Shown: positions 6,556 to 10,439 of the stretch, one piece after another
Numbering within the stretch: the first letter of the stretch is position 1
Layout: every line of letters begins with the position of its first letter
Source: an uncultured Oscillospiraceae bacterium
GTDB lineage: Bacteria > Bacillota > Clostridia > Oscillospirales > Acutalibacteraceae
Direction of reading: 5' to 3'
Length of the DNA stretch: 10,439 bases
NCBI GenBank assembly: GCA_900552925.1
Contig: USBH01000036.1
Location: forward strand, 1 to 10,439
Program-made: the position numbers and the translations under genes
Notes under the pieces: model-generated
Database searches by the model: none
Told to the model about the DNA's origin: nothing
Seen by the model: only the letters and a program-made list of their open reading frames with translations

Positions 6556-6584
6556 ATTATACGGACTCCGTTCTCAATAGTCAA
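6556..6584 (-). promoter_or_regulatory. promoter of the LacI-type regulator gene
   Basis: On the minus strand TTGACT (-35, 6579-6584) is separated by 17 bp from a perfect TATAAT (-10, 6556-6561). The expected start near 6549 leaves a leader of about 30 nt with AGGAGG at 6529-6534. The operator core ends 5 bp upstream of the -35 box. Confidence 0.85.
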
Positions 6585-6589
6585 CAGAA

Positions 6590-6610
6590 TTTGCGCAAAC
6601 GGTGTTTGCG
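6590..6610. promoter_or_regulatory. LacI-type operator O3 (regulator promoter)
   Basis: TTTGCGCAAA (6590-6599) is the 10-bp core shared with O1 and O2. It overlaps a second dyad, CGCAAAC-GGT-GTTTGCG (6594-6610), so two half-site spacings are available. Its centre is near -46 relative to the predicted start, abutting the -35 box, a position where a bound regulator could hinder or contact RNA polymerase. Autoregulation is the simplest reading. Confidence 0.75.
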
Positions 6611-6625
6611 GGATGCTGCAACATG

Positions 6626-6679
6626 AAGCGGGGACAGGCAGAGCCACACAGCTCTTGCCTGTCCCCGCTTTCATTTTTT
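6626..6679 (+). terminator. long GC hairpin with plus-strand U-tract
   Basis: Bases 6626-6640 pair perfectly with 6656-6670 (15 bp, including GGGGACAGGC). The helix continues as GAGC/GCTC across a one-base bulge (T6655) with a CACACA loop. TCATTTTTT follows on the plus strand, giving terminator form in that direction. No U-tract follows on the minus strand, where both flanking genes lie. It may stop antisense transcription, protect the GH31 mRNA end as a hairpin, or be a copy of a GGGGACAGGC-type extragenic repeat. Confidence 0.6.
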
Positions 6680-6832
6680 CCATGCGCGGCATTTCGGAAT
6701 ATGCCGGTTCTGCGGGCAAAGCCGACAGTAAACCAGCGGTCGGTTGTTCCCGCGCCGCATTTTTGCTATGCTGGAGATGCTCCGGGAAAGGCACGTAGCG
6801 GCGTCCCGCCCTGCGAATCCCCTCTCAGAACG

Positions 6833-9800
6833 TTATCGTGTGACAACGTCCAGCTGCAGGTCGGAATGTGCAAACAGGCGGATGTAGAGCGTTCCATCCT
6901 GCGCCACAAAATAGGCTTCATGCAGGTTCAGCCCCTGTTTTGCCGGCACGCAGCACAGACGGACTCCGTTGAGCACAACGTCCTGTACGCTTGCGACACC
7001 TTTCACAAGGAGATACCGCACACCCGCGCACCCCTTCGCCTGCACGGAGAAGCCGTTCTGGCCGACGGTAAAGGCGTAATCGTTTTCCTCCGTGTCCGAC
7101 CCGTTCCAGCTGCCGGCTGTCGCGCACACCGGCTGCGTCAGGACGAGCGCCCTGACCCGGCTTGTGGTCATGCTTCTTCCAAACTCCAGGGATTCGTTGA
7201 GCTCAACCGGAAACAGCGCGCCGGCCGCCACGTAAACCGGGATCTCCGTGATGGGATACACGCGCGTCTGCGCCGTATCGCCGTCGACGACCTCGGTATT
7301 GTCAAAGAAATTGACATACCGGCCCGCGGGGAACACCACCTGTTTTCTGTTGCTGTCGGAGCAGATCGGCGCCACCAGCAGATGATCGCCGTACATATAG
7401 GCGTCGGTCACCTGCGCGACAAAGGCGTCCTCGGGGAACATCATCGGCAGCGGGCGAACCATGGGGATGCCGCGGTGATGCGCCTGAACGGCCGTGCTGT
7501 ACGCATACGGCAGAAGGTTCTCGCGCAACCAGGTATAGAATTTGTACAATTCGGTGACCTGCTCGGAATACTCCCAGGGCTCCTTCGGGAATGTGCCGTG
7601 GTACCGCATCAGGGGGCAAAACGCCGCCCACTGCGTCCAGCGCATATAGGTTTCCGCATCGCCGCCGGAAAAGCCATCGTAGCCGCAGGCATCGACGCCC
7701 CAGAACGGCAGGCCCGAGGCCGAGACGGAAAGCACGCCGGACAGGGACTGCCGCATGCCCGGGAAGGTGGTCGGCTGGTCTCCGCCAAACTGGCAGGCGT
7801 AGGCCTGGCACCCGGGCGCACCGGCCCGCTGGAACAGGACGTGGTCCTCCCCGTAAGCGCTCTCGAAAAGCTTCCGGTAGCCGCGCGCGTAGTCCAGTGC
7901 GTAACCGTTGTGCATTTCCTTGCCGTTCCGCCCGTCGAAAAAGACCGCTTCGTCCGGAATCTTGTCTCCGAAGTCCACCATGGTTCCGCAGATGCCGGCA
8001 TCAAACCGATCCTTCCACTGCGCCTGCAGCAGTTCCATGGCCCGGGGATGCGTGAAGTCGATGTAGCTGACGTATTGCATGTCCCCTGTGTACTGCGGCG
8101 TTTTGCTGATGGGAAGATCTTCCGTATCGCCGGAATCCTGCAGAAACGCTTTGGCGCGTTCCGCCGGCATAACCGAATACTCCCAGGAGAAGGTGCGCAT
8201 CCCGTTCTGCGCGGCAAAGTTGGAAATCCTGTGCAGCTCGGCGAGGCGTTTGCCGCCCGCGCCGGCGCCTTCGGCGTAGAACCCGCCGTGCGGGATATCG
8301 AGCTCTTTGAACTTCTGCAGCACGCCGATCTGTTCCTCCAGCACGTTGTGTAGCGGCCCGTTCATCCACCGTCCGCCGCCCGCGCCGCTCCAGGGCTCAA
8401 ACACCCACCGGGGCGGGAGAAGCGGCAGGCCGGTCAGCCGCGCATACGACGCCATGTTTTCCACCGGCGTACCGCCCCAAAAATACAGATCCACATGGGG
8501 ATCCTGTACGGTAATGGAAAAGCGGTCCTGCGCCTGCACGCCGACATCCGCACGCATCCTGTATGTGCTGTTGATATACAGCGCATAGCCGGAACTGAAA
8601 TGGACAAGCGGAATGTTCTTGTAGCTCTCATTGGCCAGTCCGGCGATCACCGAAAGGTAGGCGTCCCGCTGGTACATGGCAACGATATGCCCGCGCTGGT
8701 TGACGCCGTTGAAGCGCTCGCCAAACCCGATGACGGATTCCTCCTGAAGCAAAGGCATCTGCAGGCGGAAGCCTTCCTTCCCGCAAACATGCACGCGGGA
8801 AAGCGTATTTTTGTCCATGGAGAAAATCTGCCGGTTCCCGACAGACAGCACGACGCGCCAGTCCGCGCCGCGCGTGATCACGGCATTCCGGTTTCCCGCC
8901 GCCGCACGCAGCACAGCGCCGTCCTCCGAGACGGCAAACGCATCCGGCGCCGCGGAAAAAAGGCCGCCGCCCGTCACGCTCTTCAGGCGGAATCCCGCTT
9001 CGGCAAAGGTAAGCTCCAGCGCGGGCACCGCGTCTCCAAAATCCAACACAATCCCGCTGTTTTCCGACGTGACCTGCCGAAGCTCTTCATACGGCGTCCA
9101 ATCGGCGGACTGGTCGCCCAGGGTCCCATCGGTGTAGTACCACTGAATATAGCGGGCGAGCCAGCGCAGGAACCGGTTCAGGCGGGCATATGCTTTCCCG
9201 GCCTCACCGGCCGCCAGCAGCTCGTTGAACACATGGCGCTCATTCCACGGCTCCATGTGGCCCACAGGGCGGCTTCCGGCCTCGTCCCAGAAGAAATCCA
9301 CGGCCTCCTGATAGAGCACGTCCTGCAGGCGCTGGGCAAGCGCCACGTGCGCCGCCACATTTTCCTCCGTCGTTTCCGGCAGGGCCGTCAGCTCCGTCCA
9401 GAGCCGCTTCAGCTCGCCCGGCTGCACGCCGGAGATCTCCGTACAGCGCGTCCAGCGTCTCCGGGCGCTGGGCAGCGCCGTGTAGAGTTCGGTCCCGTAC
9501 ACCGGGCCGGCGTCGCCGCCCAGATACGCCTCCATGAATGTGGAAGGATCGTACTCGAACCAATAGGGCAGGTTGATGTACAGGTCCAGTGGCGTCGGGC
9601 ACAGGATCTCTCCGGTCGCCTGCTTCTTGCGGTACACCTGAAGCGCAAAGCAGCCGTCTTTCGGGAATCCGCCCACCAGCGTCCACGGGATCTTGTACGC
9701 CGCGCTCCAGAAACCCGACCGGCGGTCTACCACAACCGTATACGACTGCGGGTCGATCGTCCGGATATCCGCCTGGTTGCCGATGTGCCGAAACGGCAGG

Positions 9801-10195
9801 TTAGGCTGGCTTCCGCCAAACGCCTCGTCACCGCCGATGTACGTCATGCCGCTTTCCAGAACCCCCTGCGTTTCTCCGTCACGTCCGACCGAAAATACCG
9901 CAAAGTCCCGATGGCCCAACGTGCCGGAAGACACCACAAGGTCGTCGATGTCCCGGCGCACCTGGTCCACGTTCTCCGCAGATTCCCAGTTCAGAAACAA
10001 CACGTAGAGAAAGGTGTCGTCCCATGCAGCCTGTGCTTTGGTCGGCGTAACCGCCCCCGGGTTCCCGTTGGCCCGGTAGAACTCGTCGAGCAGGAGCGCG
10101 CCGTTCCACCCCGCCGGGCCGGGTCGCTCGTCCGGTATCCGCGCCGCTTTGGCGCCGAGATAGACTGCGTTCACTCCGAATCTGTGCTGATTCAT
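6833..10195 (-). CDS. GH31 family glycosidase with N-terminal CBM9-like module
   Basis: This is a 1120-residue protein with no signal peptide, so it is probably cytoplasmic. Residues about 20-225 resemble a CBM9-like sugar-binding beta-sandwich (AWDDTFLYVLFLNWE, GFWSAAYKIPW). Residues about 255-375 are mainly helical and not recognised. Residues about 380-585 are the GH31 N-terminal sandwich (IGFGERFNGVNQRG). About 590-905 is the catalytic barrel, and the rest is C-terminal beta domains. The stretch with DFGDKIPDEAVFFDG matches the nucleophile region of YicI-like alpha-xylosidases (DFGERIP), making Asp741 the nucleophile. QFGGDQ (802-807) makes Asp806 the acid/base. The lysine two residues before the nucleophile in YicI is Met739 here, so substrate preference may differ. 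ATG at 10193-10195 has GGAGG (10206-10210) 10 nt upstream. The frame stays open into the sequencing adapter, but that extension crosses a TATAAT box and is rejected. Confidence 0.88.
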   Translation of the reverse strand: MNQHRFGVNAVYLGAKAARIPDERPGPAGWNGALLLDEFYRANGNPGAVTPTKAQAAWDDTFLYVLFLNWESAENVDQVRRDIDDLVVSSGTLGHRDFAVFSVGRDGETQGVLESGMTYIGGDEAFGGSQPNLPFRHIGNQADIRTIDPQSYTVVVDRRSGFWSAAYKIPWTLVGGFPKDGCFALQVYRKKQATGEILCPTPLDLYINLPYWFEYDPSTFMEAYLGGDAGPVYGTELYTALPSARRRWTRCTEISGVQPGELKRLWTELTALPETTEENVAAHVALAQRLQDVLYQEAVDFFWDEAGSRPVGHMEPWNERHVFNELLAAGEAGKAYARLNRFLRWLARYIQWYYTDGTLGDQSADWTPYEELRQVTSENSGIVLDFGDAVPALELTFAEAGFRLKSVTGGGLFSAAPDAFAVSEDGAVLRAAAGNRNAVITRGADWRVVLSVGNRQIFSMDKNTLSRVHVCGKEGFRLQMPLLQEESVIGFGERFNGVNQRGHIVAMYQRDAYLSVIAGLANESYKNIPLVHFSSGYALYINSTYRMRADVGVQAQDRFSITVQDPHVDLYFWGGTPVENMASYARLTGLPLLPPRWVFEPWSGAGGGRWMNGPLHNVLEEQIGVLQKFKELDIPHGGFYAEGAGAGGKRLAELHRISNFAAQNGMRTFSWEYSVMPAERAKAFLQDSGDTEDLPISKTPQYTGDMQYVSYIDFTHPRAMELLQAQWKDRFDAGICGTMVDFGDKIPDEAVFFDGRNGKEMHNGYALDYARGYRKLFESAYGEDHVLFQRAGAPGCQAYACQFGGDQPTTFPGMRQSLSGVLSVSASGLPFWGVDACGYDGFSGGDAETYMRWTQWAAFCPLMRYHGTFPKEPWEYSEQVTELYKFYTWLRENLLPYAYSTAVQAHHRGIPMVRPLPMMFPEDAFVAQVTDAYMYGDHLLVAPICSDSNRKQVVFPAGRYVNFFDNTEVVDGDTAQTRVYPITEIPVYVAAGALFPVELNESLEFGRSMTTSRVRALVLTQPVCATAGSWNGSDTEENDYAFTVGQNGFSVQAKGCAGVRYLLVKGVASVQDVVLNGVRLCCVPAKQGLNLHEAYFVAQDGTLYIRLFAHSDLQLDVVTR

Positions 10196-10205
10196 ATCCT
10201 GATTA

Positions 10206-10259
10206 CCTCCATCCGTTTTATTTCCGAGCGCCTTCCGCCCGGTGGTTGAGTCCATTATA
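10206..10259 (-). promoter_or_regulatory. GH31 upstream region: TATAAT box and ribosome binding site
   Basis: On the minus strand a perfect TATAAT lies at 10254-10259. Transcription from it would start near 10247, giving a leader of about 50 nt that contains GGAGG (10206-10210). No good -35 box is found at 16-18 bp (AGATAT at 17 bp), which suggests dependence on an activator. There is no TTTGCGCAAA site between the gene and the contig end, so control by the LacI-type regulator is not shown for this gene. Confidence 0.5.
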
Positions 10260-10390
10260 GAGGTGCGGCTGTCCGTATATCTATAAAAAAACAGCACGAT
10301 ATTTGTTGCCTTTTCGGTTTTGCTTTCCCGCAGATACACTAACTCCTCCCTTTGCCGTCCATCCTGCCTTACCGGCAATTCGCTGAATCC

Positions 10391-10439
10391 CTGTCTCTTA
10401 TACACATCTGACGCTGCCGACGAATTAGACGGTGTAGAT
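10391..10439. other. Nextera/Illumina adapter contamination
   Basis: The 19-base Tn5 mosaic end CTGTCTCTTATACACATCT begins at 10391. The rest of the reverse-complemented Nextera Read 1 transposase adapter follows to 10423. ATTAGACG (10424-10431) sits where the i5 index belongs; its complement CGTCTAAT corresponds, from memory, to Nextera index S510. GTGTAGAT (10432-10439) is the start of the P5 complement. These bases are not part of the genome and should be trimmed. Confidence 0.97.

Larger units (their letters stand above)
6520..6832. other. intergenic region between GH31 and LacI genes
   Basis: It holds the LacI promoter (6556-6584), an operator (6590-6610) and a long hairpin (6626-6679), described separately. 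In 6680-6832, between the hairpin and the GH31 stop codon, I see no gene and no convincing minus-strand terminator. The CCGAC/GTCGG pairing there lacks a U-tract. Transcription from GH31 may therefore continue into the regulator gene. Confidence 0.6.

Noticed and set aside
7902..8000. Sulfoquinovosidase (YihQ-like) identity for the GH31 protein
   Set aside because: The nucleophile region with DFG, IP and FDG spacing followed by MHN fits YicI-like enzymes better, and no sulfonate-recognition motif could be confirmed.
1681..10249. Long plus-strand open frames at 1681-3048, 2768-4144, 4252-5445, 5554-6798, 6602-8353 and 8495-10249
   Set aside because: They are antisense to well-identified genes, rich in Arg, Gly, His and Val as expected from GC-rich shadow frames, and show no family motifs or ribosome binding sites.
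10196..10405. N-terminal extension of the GH31 frame (70 residues, starting MYKRQ)
   Set aside because: Its start codon is inside adapter sequence, the frame crosses a TATAAT promoter box, and a good ribosome binding site serves the ATG at 10193-10195.

Overview
The window is a contig of about 10.4 kb. It has a carbohydrate-utilisation locus on the right (about 1930-10259) and the remnant of an accessory or defence-type island on the left (about 55-1891). Every credible gene is on the minus strand, so transcription runs right to left. The sugar locus is GC-rich. It has strong AGGAGG-type ribosome binding sites, sigma-A-like promoters (TTGACA/TATGAT and TTGACT/TATAAT, both with 17-bp spacers) and U-tract terminators. 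Together with the gene families present, this suggests a GC-rich member of the Bacillota (Clostridia), possibly from a gut. No taxonomic marker gene is present, so that is inference.

In transcription order, the sugar locus begins with a 1120-residue cytoplasmic GH31 glycosidase that carries an N-terminal CBM9-like module (6833-10195). Next is a 679-residue LacI-type regulator with two successive sugar-binding domains (4480-6519). Then comes a two-gene operon: a TIM-barrel sugar isomerase/epimerase (3233-4045) and a Gfo/Idh/MocA NAD(P)-dependent oxidoreductase (1984-3159), closed by a terminator. Three copies of the palindrome TTTGCGCAAA lie beside the LacI promoter and upstream of the isomerase promoter. 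They are the probable operators of this LacI protein, which would then control itself and the isomerase-dehydrogenase operon. A likely scheme is that GH31 releases, or acts beside, an alpha-linked sugar or glycoside, and the dehydrogenase plus TIM-barrel enzyme oxidise and rearrange it. That pairing is known from 3-keto-glycoside pathways, but the substrate cannot be read from sequence.

Left of the operon terminator the character changes. A Fic-domain gene has lost its 5' part, and 3 nt after its stop begins an intact FRG-domain gene (500-1426), in a more AT-rich setting. Beyond it is an AT-rich non-coding stretch with a twin GGAACC hairpin and, at the contig end, 54 bases of a TCTG tetranucleotide repeat.

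The last 49 bases (10391-10439) are not biological. They match the Nextera transposase adapter followed by what looks like an i5 index and the start of P5. An automatic gene call for GH31 would start inside this adapter and give a false N-terminus beginning MYKRQ.
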